Notes under the pieces: model-generated
The model's input: only the letters and a program-made list of their open reading frames with translations
Database searches by the model: none
What the model was told of the DNA's origin: nothing
Made by a program: the position numbers and the translations under genes
In this document: positions 45,357-55,377 of the stretch, piece after piece
Position numbering within the stretch: position 1 is the stretch's first letter
Layout of the letters: every line of letters starts with the position of its first letter
Origin: Lachnospiraceae bacterium
Lineage (GTDB): Bacteria > Bacillota > Clostridia > Lachnospirales > Lachnospiraceae
Assembly: GCA_030524635.1 (NCBI GenBank)
Contig: JAUNGG010000001.1
Span: forward strand, 113,734-177,733
Direction of reading: 5' to 3'
Length of the DNA stretch: 64,000 nucleotides

Positions 45357-47085
45357 ACAGTTCCTCCTCTCCCAGCTGGGAATCATAAATATCCTGATAA
45401 GCCGGACAAGTTTTCATCAGCTCCTGGTGGGTGCCGCAGGCAGCGATCTGGCCGCCCTCCAGCACCACGATCCGGTCTGCCCTCCGGACGGAAGCGATGC
45501 GCTGTGCGATGATGATCTTTGTGCTTTCCGGGTTGGTTTCCTTCAAGGCGGCATACAGGTCTGCTTCTGTTTTCAGATCCAGGGCACTGGTGGCATCATC
45601 AAATATCAGGATCTCAGCGTCTTTTACGATGGATCTTGCAATGGAGATCCGCTGTTTCTGGCCGCCGGAAAGGCTCATTCCTCTTTCTGCCACCATGGTA
45701 TGATAGCCGTCTGGGGCGGATTGGATGAAGGGCTCTGCCTGGGCCGCTTTTGCTGCCTGGGCGATCATTTCCTGGGAAGCTTCTGGCTGTCCCCAGGCGA
45801 TATTTTCCTGAATGGAAACGCTGAACAGTTCACTTTTCTGCAGTGCGATGGAAACTTTCTGCCGCAGTGATTTCTGGTGGTATTCACGGACATCCACGCC
45901 GTCTACCAGCACCGCACCCTCTGTCACATCATAAAACCGGGGGATTAAGTTTACCAGGGAAGATTTTCCGCAGCCGGTGGTTCCCATAATTGCAACGGTT
46001 TCACCGGGACGAATGGTCAGATCAATATGCTTCAGCACAACCTGGGTGCTGCCAGGATAGGTAAAGGAAACGTCCCTGAATTCAATTTGTCCATGCAGCT
46101 TGGTGTTTCCATGGAAGCTGCCGTCTTTCAGATCTGGCTGGCTGTACAGCACCTCCTTGACACGTCTCCAGGACGCGATGCCTCTGGAAATTGTCTGGAA
46201 CAGCATAACCAGCATCAGGATGCCGTTCAGCAGTTGGGTTGTGTATGTAATTGCAGCGATGATGGTGCCGGGTGTAGCAGTTCCTGCTGCCACTTTAACA
46301 TCACCAGCCATCAGGATCATCAGAACTACCACATACATCAGGGCATTCATAGCAGGATTCATGAAGGCGAAAATGGTCAGCACCTGCAGCTGTGTCCCCA
46401 CCAGCTGGTCATTAGCTTTGCCAAATCGTATTTTCTCGTAGGCCTCCCGGACAGATGCCTTGATCACCCGGATACCGGACACATCCTCCTGCATAATGGC
46501 ATTGATCCTGTCCAGCTGGGCCTGCAGCGTTCCAAACAGCGGGTTCGCCTTGCTCAGACAGAACACCAGAGTTCCTAAAATGAACGGAAATGCACACAGC
46601 ACGATCCTGCCAAAGGTCCGGTTCAGCTGGAATAAGAAAAATATGCTTCCGAACATCAGCATGGAGGTACGGATCATGCCCCTGACAAACTGGGATACAA
46701 GGTTTTGCACCTGGGTGATGTCGTTGGTTATGCGGGTTACCAGGGAACCAGTGCCAAACTGATCCGACTGGGGGAAGGAAAATGTCATGATCCTGCAAAA
46801 GGAATCCTTCCGCATCTCGTTTCCAATGTTCTGTCCGGTCATATGGACGAACATATTGTTTAAGCTGCCGCACAAGCCGCCGAAGAGAACCAGGCCGATC
46901 ATCTGGATTCCCAGTGTCCAGATCAGGTGAAGATCACCAATGCCGCCTGTATTTACACCCAATACGCCCTCATCTATGATAGCACTCATGATTTTCGGCT
47001 GTAATAAATCCATCAGCACTTCCCCGAACATAAACAGGGCAGCTAATACTGCGAAGTGCAGATATTTTCTGATATAGTTCCACAT
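45349..47085 (-). CDS. ABC exporter subunit, first half of a heterodimer
   Basis: The 578-residue protein has six membrane segments (about 10-300), Walker A MGTTGCGKSS, signature LSGGQKQR and Walker B ILIFDDATSALD. The Asp after the Walker B aspartate is in the place of the usual catalytic Glu, so this is the degenerate ATP site of an asymmetric exporter. It pairs with the product of the overlapping downstream gene. The gene begins two bases after the MarR stop codon. Confidence 0.92.
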   Translation of the reverse strand: MWNYIRKYLHFAVLAALFMFGEVLMDLLQPKIMSAIIDEGVLGVNTGGIGDLHLIWTLGIQMIGLVLFGGLCGSLNNMFVHMTGQNIGNEMRKDSFCRIMTFSFPQSDQFGTGSLVTRITNDITQVQNLVSQFVRGMIRTSMLMFGSIFFLFQLNRTFGRIVLCAFPFILGTLVFCLSKANPLFGTLQAQLDRINAIMQEDVSGIRVIKASVREAYEKIRFGKANDQLVGTQLQVLTIFAFMNPAMNALMYVVVLMILMAGDVKVAAGTATPGTIIAAITYTTQLLNGILMLVMLFQTISRGIASWRRVKEVLYSQPDLKDGSFHGNTKLHGQIEFRDVSFTYPGSTQVVLKHIDLTIRPGETVAIMGTTGCGKSSLVNLIPRFYDVTEGAVLVDGVDVREYHQKSLRQKVSIALQKSELFSVSIQENIAWGQPEASQEMIAQAAKAAQAEPFIQSAPDGYHTMVAERGMSLSGGQKQRISIARSIVKDAEILIFDDATSALDLKTEADLYAALKETNPESTKIIIAQRIASVRRADRIVVLEGGQIAACGTHQELMKTCPAYQDIYDSQLGEEELYG

Positions 47086-47087
47086 GG

Positions 47088-47594
47088 TTACTCCTTCTGC
47101 GCAGCGTGTTTATTATCCGGCACTTCCTGATAGCGGCTGCTCCAGTCCTTGTTGATGGTTTCAAGCAGGGTAAGCAGCTGTATTTTTTCGGATTCAGAAA
47201 GGCAGGAAAACATCTGCTCATGCCGCCTGCCTCGCTGAGCGCTTGCCTCCGCTGCCTGCTTTCGTCCTTCTTCTGTAAGGGAAATATCTGTTGTCCTGCG
47301 GTCCTCAGTGCTGGCGGTGCGCAGGATCAGCCCGGCATGCTCCAGTTTTGCCAGAACTTCACTGGCAGATCCCGGCTGGATGCCCAGCCGCTCCGTCAAT
47401 GCCCGCTGAGTGATCGGTCCTGTCTCCAGAAGCACGATCAGAATCCGCTTCTGGCTTCCCTTTCCCTCATAAAGGGACCGCATAGCGTGGCTGATGTCCC
47501 GAAAGTTGATGATCAGCCTGCCGTTTACATCTGCTGCCTGGTAATGGGCCAGCCGCTGTGCAGGATCTGGTTGGAACGGTTTGTGATGTTTCAT
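47088..47594 (-). CDS. MarR-family transcriptional regulator
   Basis: The 168-residue protein has a winged helix-turn-helix (about 60-130: GPITQRALTERLGIQPGSASEVLAKLEHAGLILR, then TSTEDRRTTDISLTEEG). It is the first gene of an operon with the two ABC exporter subunits and probably represses all three until a ligand binds. Two AAGGTACCTT-type palindromes flank its promoter. Confidence 0.93.
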   Translation of the reverse strand: MKHHKPFQPDPAQRLAHYQAADVNGRLIINFRDISHAMRSLYEGKGSQKRILIVLLETGPITQRALTERLGIQPGSASEVLAKLEHAGLILRTASTEDRRTTDISLTEEGRKQAAEASAQRGRRHEQMFSCLSESEKIQLLTLLETINKDWSSRYQEVPDNKHAAQKE

Positions 47595-47628
47595 ATGTAA
47601 GACTCCTCTTCTCTGTCTGCAAATTAAT

Positions 47629-47682
47629 TAGGTACCTTGATAATAATAGCATAATGCCATTCCAAAATCAAGGTACCTTGAC
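47629..47682 (-). promoter_or_regulatory. Promoter and two MarR operators
   Basis: On the minus strand TTGATT (47671-47666) is 17 bases from TATTAT (47648-47643). Palindromes TCAAGGTACCTTGA (47669-47682 region) and AGGTACCT (47630-47637, extended by TTGAT on the plus strand) overlap the -35 and the predicted start. This is classic autorepressor layout. Confidence 0.65.
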
Positions 47683-47706
47683 AATTTTCTCGGCTTGAAA
47701 TTTTTC

Positions 47707-48486
47707 TCAGCTTAAATAATTCCGCATAATCTTCAGCGCATTCTTTTCCAGCCGGGACACCTGTGCCTGGGAGATATGGATCTCCTCAGCCACCTCCGTC
47801 TGAGTCTTCCCTTCAAAGAACCGCATATCGATAATATGCCGTTCCCTCTGGGGCAGCTTTTTCATGGCTTCATTCAGGGAGATATCCTCTACCCAGTTTT
47901 CCTCCAGGTTCTTCTTATCGCTGATCTGATCCATCACGAAGAGAGGGTCGCCGCCGTCGGTGTACACCGGCTCATAGAGGCTTACCGGGCTCTGGATGGC
48001 ATCTAGGGCGTAGGTGACCTCTTCCTTGGTGGCCCCCACCTCCTGGGCGATTTCCATAATAGTAGGCTCCTTCATATTCTGTTTCATCAGCGCCTCCCTG
48101 GCATAGATGGCCTTGTAGGCGGTGTCCCGGATGGAACGGGAGACCCGGATGCTGTTGTTGTCACGGAGGAACCGCTTGATCTCACCGCAGATCATGGGTA
48201 CTGCATAGGTAGAAAAGCGAACGCCCTGGGTGATATCGAAGTTATCCACCGCCTTCATCAGGCCGATGCAGCCGATCTGGAACAGATCGTCCACGTTCTC
48301 CGCATTATTGGAGGCAAACCGCTGGATCACACTTAAGACAAGACGTAAATTGCCCTTGATGTACTGTTCTCTTGCTTCCTTATCTCCCTCCAGGATCCGT
48401 TTGAAAAGCGCTTCCTTCTCATCATTGGTGAGGAGAGGAAGCTTTGAGGTGTTGACTCCGCATATTTCCACTTTATAAACAGGCAT
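47707..48486 (-). CDS. sigG: Sporulation sigma factor SigG
   Basis: The 259-residue protein directs late forespore transcription. The N-terminal VYKVEICGVNTSKLPLL, region 2 (IKGNLRLVLSVIQRF, NVDDLFQIGCIGLMKA) and region 4 (ETEVAEEIHISQAQVSRLEKNAL, read with one variant residue) are as in SpoIIIG. It indicates that the organism forms endospores. The start is at ATG 48486, seven bases after GGAGGT; an ATG at 48501 is in frame but worse placed. In many Clostridia it stands next to spoIIG (sigE), which is not in this window. Confidence 0.96.
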   Translation of the reverse strand: MPVYKVEICGVNTSKLPLLTNDEKEALFKRILEGDKEAREQYIKGNLRLVLSVIQRFASNNAENVDDLFQIGCIGLMKAVDNFDITQGVRFSTYAVPMICGEIKRFLRDNNSIRVSRSIRDTAYKAIYAREALMKQNMKEPTIMEIAQEVGATKEEVTYALDAIQSPVSLYEPVYTDGGDPLFVMDQISDKKNLEENWVEDISLNEAMKKLPQRERHIIDMRFFEGKTQTEVAEEIHISQAQVSRLEKNALKIMRNYLS

Positions 48487-48632
48487 AGATCGTACCTCCA
48501 CATTATTCTTTTTACAGCGCAGGGAAGCAGCAAAGCGGCTTCGAAGCTGCGTTAGCTATAAAGAAATGATGGACGTTTTCCAGCGGATTTATACGGCAGG
48601 AGTCTTGAAAAAAACTTCCAGATAATAAGAGC

Positions 48633-48669
48633 GCAGCCGGCCTTGACAAAGTAAAACAAGGCCGGCTGC
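48633..48669 (-). terminator. Hairpin after the hybrid kinase gene
   Basis: GCAGCCGGCCTTG (48633-48645) and CAAGGCCGGCTGC (48657-48669) form a 13-base stem. The T-rich flank ACTTTTT is on the plus strand; on the minus strand CTCTTATTAT follows. It probably ends the phosphorelay operon. Confidence 0.6.
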
Positions 48670-48682
48670 ACTTTTTGGCAGT

Positions 48683-51226
48683 CTATTTTATGTATTTTTT
48701 TAATAATCTGGACACCTCACGGATGTCGATGGGCTTTGCCACATGGGCGTTCATGCCGCATTCCAGACAGCGTTTGATATCATCAGAGAAGGCATCGGCA
48801 GTCATGGCGATGATTGGGATATCAGCATCGGCCCGGTCCAGGCTCCGGATCATCTGGGCAGCCTGGTAGCCATTCATCACCGGCATGCGGATGTCCATAA
48901 TAATGGCATCGTAGAAGTTCACCGGAGACTGGCGGAATCGATCCACACAGATCTGTCCGTCTTCTGCGTGATCCAACTCCAATCCCAGCTCCGTAAGAAG
49001 CTCCTGGGCGATCTCCCAGTTCAGATCATTGTCCTCTGCAAGAAGGATGTGCTTTCCGTGGAAGCAATCATGGAGCTCCTCCGGCTGTTCTTCTAGGTTT
49101 GCTTCCGGTCCGGCAAACTGCTTCAGACCGTGGAATAAGGTGGATTTAAACAGCGGCTTGGAGAGGAAGCCGCTGACACCGGCGTCTCTGGCCTGTTCCT
49201 CGATTTCACTCCAGTCATAAGCGGAGATCAGGAGGATGGGAACCTCATTTCCCAGGTGCTTGCGGATCTCACGGGCGGTCTGGATCCCGTCCATTCCAGG
49301 CAGCTTCCAGTCTAACAGGATCACATGGTAATCGGTGTGCCGGCTGTGGCGATTATCGATCATCTCCACAGCAGCTTCGCCGCTTAAGGCCCATTCAGCC
49401 TTTACACCGATGGACTGCAGAGAGGAAACCGTGCTTTCACACAGCTGCATATCGTCATCCACCACCAGCATGTTCCAGGGAGGAAGAAGCATGTCGGTCT
49501 CCTCCAGGGAGGAACGCTCCAGATCCAGAATCACATGGAACCGGGAGCCCTTTCCCGGCTGGCTCTCAACCTGAATGGTGCCGCCCATGGCATCTACGAT
49601 ATGCTTGGTGATGGCCATGCCAAGGCCGGTACCTTCCATCTTGCGGACACGGGCAGTGTCCTCCCGGGTGAAGGAATCGAAGATCTTTTGGATAAATTCA
49701 GGCGACATGCCGATTCCGGTATCTGCTACCTCGATATGGATCCGGATGTGGGAATCGTCTTTCGGAGACGGTTCCTCGTACAGAGATACCTGGATGCAGC
49801 CGCCTTCAGGGGTAAATTTAATGGCATTGGACAGGAAATTCAGCAGTACCTGGTTTAAACGAACGCTGTCGCAGCACACATTTTCCGTGGAAATGTCATG
49901 GATGAAGACATCAAATTTCTGGTGCTTTGCTTTCACCTGAGGCTGTACGATGCTTACGATGCTGTCCATCACCTCACGAAGAGAGATCTGGTCGGAATTT
50001 AAGGTCATTTTTCCGCTTTCGATCTTAGACATATCCAAAATATCATTGATCAGTCCCAAAAGGTGCTTGCTGGAAAGAGCAATCTTTTTCAGGCAGTTCT
50101 GCACCTGCTGGGGATTATTGATATTTGCCGTTGCAATGGCGGTCATTCCAACGATAGCGTTCATAGGGGTTCGGATATCGTGGCTCATATTGGACAGAAA
50201 TTCGCTTTTTGCCTTTGTAGCCTGAACAGCCTCCTCACGGGCAGCTTCCAGTTCACGGATCTGCTGGCGGGTCAGGCTGAAGTATTTTGCGAAGATCAGC
50301 AGAAGTACCAGCAGGACCAGAAAACAGCTTCCCAGGGACAGTCCGATCCACTGGTGACCCAGATGGTTGATTGTTTGATCCAGTGAGCCGTAGGGCATGA
50401 CTGTGACCAGATACCACTCAGAGTAGGCAAGGGGCGTACAGTAGAGATGACGCCGCTCATTGCCGGCCAGGATCACGCTGGAATAGTCCTCTTGGGCAGC
50501 CATGGCAGCCTCCAGCCCGGTTACATACTGTTCTGCATTGTCTCCGCCCAGTTCATGAAACAGTGCCCGGATGCGGTCAAAGTAGGTGTTTTGGTACTCA
50601 TCGGAGTTTCGGACCACAAAGGTGCCGTCTTTTCGGATAATGTGGGAATACATCAGAGCATCCTTTTTATCCAGGGAAAGGGTGGTGTTGATGTATTCAA
50701 TGGGAAGCCCTGCTACCAGTGCCGTGCATTCCTTTCCTCCAGCCATAGGATAGTTGGTGGAGATGCCGATCAGGACGATCTTGTTGCCTGAAGAATCGGT
50801 GCCAACGGAAATTTTATTTTCATTGTTGTTTAAGGAATTCAAAAACGGCTCCGGATGGTACAGCTGGACCGGATCCCCATAAATCATATCAAAGGTGCCG
50901 TCGTTGGAAAAAAAGGCAAGGTGGTCAAAGCCTCTTGCCTCTGCGTTAAAGGCAAGAGTGCTGCGGGTGGAGGCGACATCCACGTCACCCTTAGGCGGTA
51001 TAGTGGCGGTGAGCGCTTCCAGCTGAGCCATGCGCAGCCCCATGGCAGTCTGAAAATGCAGGGAGATCTGTTCACTGATTCCGGTCATATAGATGGTTCC
51101 AACCTCAGTGATGGTTTCCTGATTTCTTTTATTCATGTAAAATGCCAGAAAGGAGAAAATAGAAATGCAGAATATGGACAGCAGGATCAGACTTCCTTTT
51201 AGAAAACGTGTGGTTTTGTTCCTCAT
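48683..51226 (-). CDS. Hybrid sensor histidine kinase with two receiver domains
   Basis: The 847-residue protein has a transmembrane helix (about 8-30), an extracellular sensor (31-290), a second helix (293-313), HisKA with His349 in NMSHDIRTPMNAI, an ATPase domain (about 450-575) and two receivers. Their Asp residues are in LLDWKLPGMDG and IIMDIRMPVMNG. The first receiver looks fully formed as well. Lacking an HPt domain, it needs the HPt protein encoded just upstream. ATG 51226 was chosen over 51328, which lies within the HPt gene. The HPt stop is five bases before it. Confidence 0.93.
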   Translation of the reverse strand: MRNKTTRFLKGSLILLSIFCISIFSFLAFYMNKRNQETITEVGTIYMTGISEQISLHFQTAMGLRMAQLEALTATIPPKGDVDVASTRSTLAFNAEARGFDHLAFFSNDGTFDMIYGDPVQLYHPEPFLNSLNNNENKISVGTDSSGNKIVLIGISTNYPMAGGKECTALVAGLPIEYINTTLSLDKKDALMYSHIIRKDGTFVVRNSDEYQNTYFDRIRALFHELGGDNAEQYVTGLEAAMAAQEDYSSVILAGNERRHLYCTPLAYSEWYLVTVMPYGSLDQTINHLGHQWIGLSLGSCFLVLLVLLLIFAKYFSLTRQQIRELEAAREEAVQATKAKSEFLSNMSHDIRTPMNAIVGMTAIATANINNPQQVQNCLKKIALSSKHLLGLINDILDMSKIESGKMTLNSDQISLREVMDSIVSIVQPQVKAKHQKFDVFIHDISTENVCCDSVRLNQVLLNFLSNAIKFTPEGGCIQVSLYEEPSPKDDSHIRIHIEVADTGIGMSPEFIQKIFDSFTREDTARVRKMEGTGLGMAITKHIVDAMGGTIQVESQPGKGSRFHVILDLERSSLEETDMLLPPWNMLVVDDDMQLCESTVSSLQSIGVKAEWALSGEAAVEMIDNRHSRHTDYHVILLDWKLPGMDGIQTAREIRKHLGNEVPILLISAYDWSEIEEQARDAGVSGFLSKPLFKSTLFHGLKQFAGPEANLEEQPEELHDCFHGKHILLAEDNDLNWEIAQELLTELGLELDHAEDGQICVDRFRQSPVNFYDAIIMDIRMPVMNGYQAAQMIRSLDRADADIPIIAMTADAFSDDIKRCLECGMNAHVAKPIDIREVSRLLKKYIK

Positions 51227-51231
51227 CTGAT

Positions 51232-51591
51232 TCACCCCATTTCCTCCTGAAACGTTCGGATAGCGGAGATGGTCTGCTGATAATCTGCCGTCAACTGAGG
51301 AACAAGCTGGGCAGCCTCCTGGCTCCATCCAGCTCGAAGAGCCTCTGTCAGGAGCTGACTGGAATGATACAGCTTGGTGAAGCTTAAGTTCTGGCAGACA
51401 CCTTTGATGGTGTGGGCAGCACGGAAGGCTTCCCCATAATCGGCGTTTTCCAGGGAACGGTTCAGCAGGTCATAGCTGGGGTCATTTAAAAATTTTAAAA
51501 CAAACTTCTGTACCAGCCGCTCACTTCGAAGGCGGGCGATCACATCTTCATAATCACCTTCCAGAGCAGCATAGCATTCTTTTAAATTCAT
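51232..51591 (-). CDS. HPt phosphotransfer protein
   Basis: The 119-residue, all-helical protein has the HPt phosphoacceptor in RAAHTIKGVCQNL (His about 60) and little else. It would carry phosphate between the hybrid kinase and the HD-GYP response regulator on either side. Start ATG 51591 follows AAGGAG; the frame from 51816 overlaps the upstream gene and has no similarity there. Confidence 0.9.
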   Translation of the reverse strand: MNLKECYAALEGDYEDVIARLRSERLVQKFVLKFLNDPSYDLLNRSLENADYGEAFRAAHTIKGVCQNLSFTKLYHSSQLLTEALRAGWSQEAAQLVPQLTADYQQTISAIRTFQEEMG

Positions 51592-51628
51592 GGTAATTCT
51601 CCTTTTTTGTGAAATAGTTACCGTATTT

Positions 51629-53218
51629 TCACGGCTTGGCATCAGATCCGTCTTTCGTCTTTTCCAGCAGCGAGTTAAAGCGGAGGCGGGCTTCGTGGAT
51701 GTCGACTGCCTTTCCGATGGCACCCAGATATTGCGGCGTTTCATCAGAAGACCAGGTGGCACGGCTGATAACACGGAACCAGCGGGACGTGCCGTCCAGC
51801 ATTGCCTGACAGTCATACTGGATCACAGGATCGGCAGGTGTGGTGCTTCGGATGGCTCTGGAAAAATCCTGGAGCGTCTCCTCATTGAAGATCGCAAGGA
51901 TCCGGCTGTCGTGATGGGGATCCATGATCGTTTCCGGAAGGCCCAGCTTTTCAGCTCCCCAGGAAGACAAGGTGACCATAGACGGTGTTTCAATGTATTC
52001 AAACTGGATTTCATTGGACATGGCAGCAAAAAAGTTATATTTCATGCGCTCATGCTCCAGAAGCTGAAGACTGCGCTCAGAGGATGCTAATTCTTCGTGG
52101 CGCATCATCTCTTCCACAATCGTTTCCATATCGATCTGATTGGCGTAAGCCGGACGGTCGTTATTTGCCAATTCCTCCTGGAGAGTCATTTCTGTTTCCC
52201 GCAGGCACTGCATCAGAAGCGGGTTAAAGGCACCGCATTGACCGTCCAGTATCATGCGGACAGCCGTTTCATGGGAAAAGGCCTTCTTATAGACACGCTC
52301 GCTGGTCAATGCATCATACACATCAGCCAGAGCAACGATCTGGGCGGAAATGGGAATTTCATCTCCTTTCAGGCCGTCTGGATACCCTCGTCCGTCATAC
52401 CGTTCATGATGCCAGCGGCAGATCTCGTAAGCCGTTTTTACCAGCGGCTCGTTTTTATGAATGGGAAGCTCATCCAGCATGACGGCGCCGCGCATGGAAT
52501 GGGTCTTCATCACAGTAAATTCTTCATCCGTCAGCCTGCCGGGTTTGTTTAAGATCTCGCTGGGAATGGAGATCTTGCCGATGTCATGGAGGGCAGAGGC
52601 AGTGCTGATCAGGGAAATATCGGAGTGGGACAGGGGATAACGGTCAGTGATCTGGATCAACTGTTTGAGCAGCAGTTCAGTCAGAATGTGGATATGAAGA
52701 ACATGCAGGCCGCTTTCACCGTTTCGAAATTCCACAATATGGCTCAGAATATTGATCATCAAAGTGTTCTGCTGTTCCTTCTCGCAGATCTGATCAGCCA
52801 CAAGGCTTACCAGTTTTTTCTGTTTTGCATACAGAAGGATGGTGTTCACAACCCGGCGGTGTACGATGGTGGCATCAAATGGCCTGCTGATAAAGTCGGT
52901 AATTCCCATTTCAAAGGCACGGTCGATATGAGAGGCGCTGCTCTCGGAAGATATCATGATAACTGGGATATCTTCGATCCAGTGCCTCTGATTCATTACT
53001 TTCAGAACGCCGAAGCCATCCAGCTTAGGCATCACAATATCTAACAGAACTAAGGATATCTCGGTTCCGTAGGTCTGTAGGGCAGCTAATGTCTGCATCC
53101 CGTCTTCTGCTTCAATGATATGGTACTCATTTTCCAGCATATCCGTTAAAATTGCACGGTTCATCTCGGAATCATCAGCAATCAATATTTTTTGTTTATA
53201 TCCTTGTTCTTGATTCAT
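51629..53218 (-). CDS. Response regulator with HD-GYP domain and C-terminal PAS-like domain
   Basis: The 529-residue protein has a receiver domain (about 8-130, Asp in LVLLDIVMPKLDG) and an HD-GYP phosphodiesterase domain (about 170-340) with ALHDIGKISIP and HHERYDGRGYPDGLKG. The C-terminal PAS-like segment (about 400-510) has WFRVISRATW. HD-GYP domains hydrolyse cyclic di-GMP; all metal ligands look intact. It is the first gene of the RR, HPt, hybrid-kinase operon and is the likely output. The receiver-first and PAS-last order is less common. Confidence 0.92.
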   Translation of the reverse strand: MNQEQGYKQKILIADDSEMNRAILTDMLENEYHIIEAEDGMQTLAALQTYGTEISLVLLDIVMPKLDGFGVLKVMNQRHWIEDIPVIMISSESSASHIDRAFEMGITDFISRPFDATIVHRRVVNTILLYAKQKKLVSLVADQICEKEQQNTLMINILSHIVEFRNGESGLHVLHIHILTELLLKQLIQITDRYPLSHSDISLISTASALHDIGKISIPSEILNKPGRLTDEEFTVMKTHSMRGAVMLDELPIHKNEPLVKTAYEICRWHHERYDGRGYPDGLKGDEIPISAQIVALADVYDALTSERVYKKAFSHETAVRMILDGQCGAFNPLLMQCLRETEMTLQEELANNDRPAYANQIDMETIVEEMMRHEELASSERSLQLLEHERMKYNFFAAMSNEIQFEYIETPSMVTLSSWGAEKLGLPETIMDPHHDSRILAIFNEETLQDFSRAIRSTTPADPVIQYDCQAMLDGTSRWFRVISRATWSSDETPQYLGAIGKAVDIHEARLRFNSLLEKTKDGSDAKP

Positions 53219-53581
53219 TTTCTTATTATCCTCGCAAAATATAGAAAAACAGGTGCCAGTACCTGTATTTTATTATGAAAATCCTTACATATTATAATAT
53301 TATAGTAAAGGAAAGAGGAAAAAACAAGCATTTCTTCCGGATAATAAAAAGAAAAAATGCCCCAAATTAATGACGCTGAAAACGGACTTTTTTACAGAAA
53401 ATAAATCCTTAAAAATATTATCTTTTCTAAAGAAAAGAGGATAAATAACATGTTTTAATTAAGGGCACAAAAAGCTCACAAAATAGTTCGCAAAATAGAA
53501 GAAAAGGCGGCCGGAGAACCAAAAAGGCTGACCGGTCCGGTCAGCCTTAAGCAGTATTTGTCGGATGCAATATCAGATCCT
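53219..53581 (-). other. Intergenic stretch: nhaC terminator and A/T-rich promoter region
   Basis: GGCTGACCGG with CCGGTCAGCC (53526-53546) is a near-perfect hairpin followed on the minus strand by TTTTT, ending the nhaC transcript. Around 53283-53311 an A/T-rich near-palindrome with TATAAT may be the promoter of the HD-GYP gene. No gene is visible in the remainder. Confidence 0.65.
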
Positions 53582-55204
53582 TTATGACTGGGAAACGGTA
53601 TTTCCCATTGCCTTCAGCACGATCAAAACGCCCAGCAGCAGGATGATGCCGAATGGAAGTGCGATCCAGGCATTCTGTACAAAGCCTGCCACGATATAGG
53701 TGATAAAGGATACCACCGCTGCGATCACTGCATAGGGAAGCTGTGTGGCCACATGGTTTACATGCTCGCACTGGGCGCCGGCTGATGCCATGATGGTGGT
53801 ATCGGAAATAGGAGAGCAGTGGTCACCGCAGACAGCGCCTGCCATACAGGCAGAGATGGAGATGATCATAAGCTGAGGATTGGTGTTTTCAAACACAGCA
53901 ACCACGATGGGGATCAGGATACCGAAGGTTCCCCAGGAGGTGCCGGTTGCAAAGGCCAGAAGGCAGCCTACGATAAAAATGATAGCCGGCAGGAAGTTCA
54001 GCAGGCCCTTGGCGCTTGCCTCTACCAGAGCAGCTACATAGAACTTGGCTCCCAGGCTGTCTGTCATGGCCTTTAAGGTCCAGGCGAAGGTCAGGATCAG
54101 GATAGCCGGGACCATGGCCTTAAAGCCGTCCGGAATACAGGACATGCAGTCGCGGAAGCTTAAAACACGGCGGATCTGGTACAGCAGCACGGTAATGACC
54201 AGGCCGAAAAAGCTTCCCAGTGTCAGTCCCAAGGATGCGTCGCTGTTGGAAAAAGCAGTGACGAAATCAGCGCCGGAGAAGAAGCCGCCGGTGTAGATCA
54301 TGCCGATAACGCAGCAGACGATCAGGGAGAGAATGGGGATCAGAAGATCCATTACCGTTCCCTTCGTGGTATTGGCGATCTCCTCTGCATTGGCGTAGGG
54401 ACGACCTGCTGTGGTATAAAGATCACCAGAATCTGCATTGATCTCATGGGTCTTCATAGGGCCGAATTCGATTCGCAGCAGAACCATGGAAATCATCATG
54501 ATAATGGTTAAAATGGCATAATAGTTGTACGGAATAGCACGGATAAAGATGGAAAAGCCGTCCTCTCCTTCCACAAAGCCGGTCACTGCAGCCGCCCAGG
54601 AGGAAATGGGAGCAATGATGCAGACCGGAGCGGCTGTGGCATCGATCAGATAGGAGAGCTTTGCACGGGATACCTTGAATTTATCTGTAACAGGCCGCAT
54701 TACGCTTCCTACGGTCAGGCAGTTAAAGTAGTCATCGATAAAGATGATAACGCCTAATGCAATAGTAGCAAGCTGGGCGCCGATCTTGCTCTTGATCTTG
54801 GTGGCAGCAAACTGACCGAAGGCAGCGGAGCCGCCGGCCTTGTTCATCAGACAGACCATGGAGCCTAAAATCACCAAGAATACCAGGATGCCGACGTTGT
54901 AGCTGTCGGACAGGACGCTGATAATTCCATCCTGGAAGATATGGATGATGGTGGTTTCAAAGTTGAAATTAGAGTACAGGACAGCGCCCATCAGAATTCC
55001 GATAAACAGGGAGCTGTAAACCTCCTTGGAGATCAATGCCAGCGCAATGGCCACAATCGGCGGAACCAGTGACCAGAAGGTGGCGTAGACAGCCGGGACA
55101 TACTCGGCTTCGCCCTCTGCACCAAATGCAGAGATGGTGCCTGCCAGGAGCATCACCGCCAGGATGGGCAGCAGGCAGAATCGTTTTTGGCTTTTGTTTT
55201 TCAT
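53582..55204 (-). CDS. nhaC: NhaC-family Na+/H+ antiporter
   Basis: The 540-residue protein begins with a hydrophobic signal-like helix ending in AFGAEGEAEY, then has about ten to twelve membrane segments with the family blocks IFIDDYFNCLTVGSVMRPV and GTSWGTFGILIPIV, and GDHCSPISDTTI. NhaC exchangers move sodium and protons, or in some cases amino acids such as malate/lactate exchange in relatives, so the substrate is not certain. It stands alone, divergent from the small membrane protein at 55474. Confidence 0.92.
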   Translation of the reverse strand: MKNKSQKRFCLLPILAVMLLAGTISAFGAEGEAEYVPAVYATFWSLVPPIVAIALALISKEVYSSLFIGILMGAVLYSNFNFETTIIHIFQDGIISVLSDSYNVGILVFLVILGSMVCLMNKAGGSAAFGQFAATKIKSKIGAQLATIALGVIIFIDDYFNCLTVGSVMRPVTDKFKVSRAKLSYLIDATAAPVCIIAPISSWAAAVTGFVEGEDGFSIFIRAIPYNYYAILTIIMMISMVLLRIEFGPMKTHEINADSGDLYTTAGRPYANAEEIANTTKGTVMDLLIPILSLIVCCVIGMIYTGGFFSGADFVTAFSNSDASLGLTLGSFFGLVITVLLYQIRRVLSFRDCMSCIPDGFKAMVPAILILTFAWTLKAMTDSLGAKFYVAALVEASAKGLLNFLPAIIFIVGCLLAFATGTSWGTFGILIPIVVAVFENTNPQLMIISISACMAGAVCGDHCSPISDTTIMASAGAQCEHVNHVATQLPYAVIAAVVSFITYIVAGFVQNAWIALPFGIILLLGVLIVLKAMGNTVSQS

Positions 55205-55348
55205 GTGTTTTCCCCTTTTTCATTTCTTTTTGTGTAAGCTCCAGGCAGAAATGCCCGGTATTTATGAAATAGACAGTTTATTTTACCATGGATTCTCTGG
55301 TTTTAAAAGCAGCAGTTTCTATTTTTCAATGGAATCTGAGGGAAATTC

Positions 55349-55377
55349 TTGAGAGTTCGGGCGAAATTATATATAAT
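55349..55377 (+). promoter_or_regulatory. Promoter of the 55474 gene
   Basis: TTGAGA (55349-55354) is 17 bases from a perfect TATAAT (55372-55377). Confidence 0.7.
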
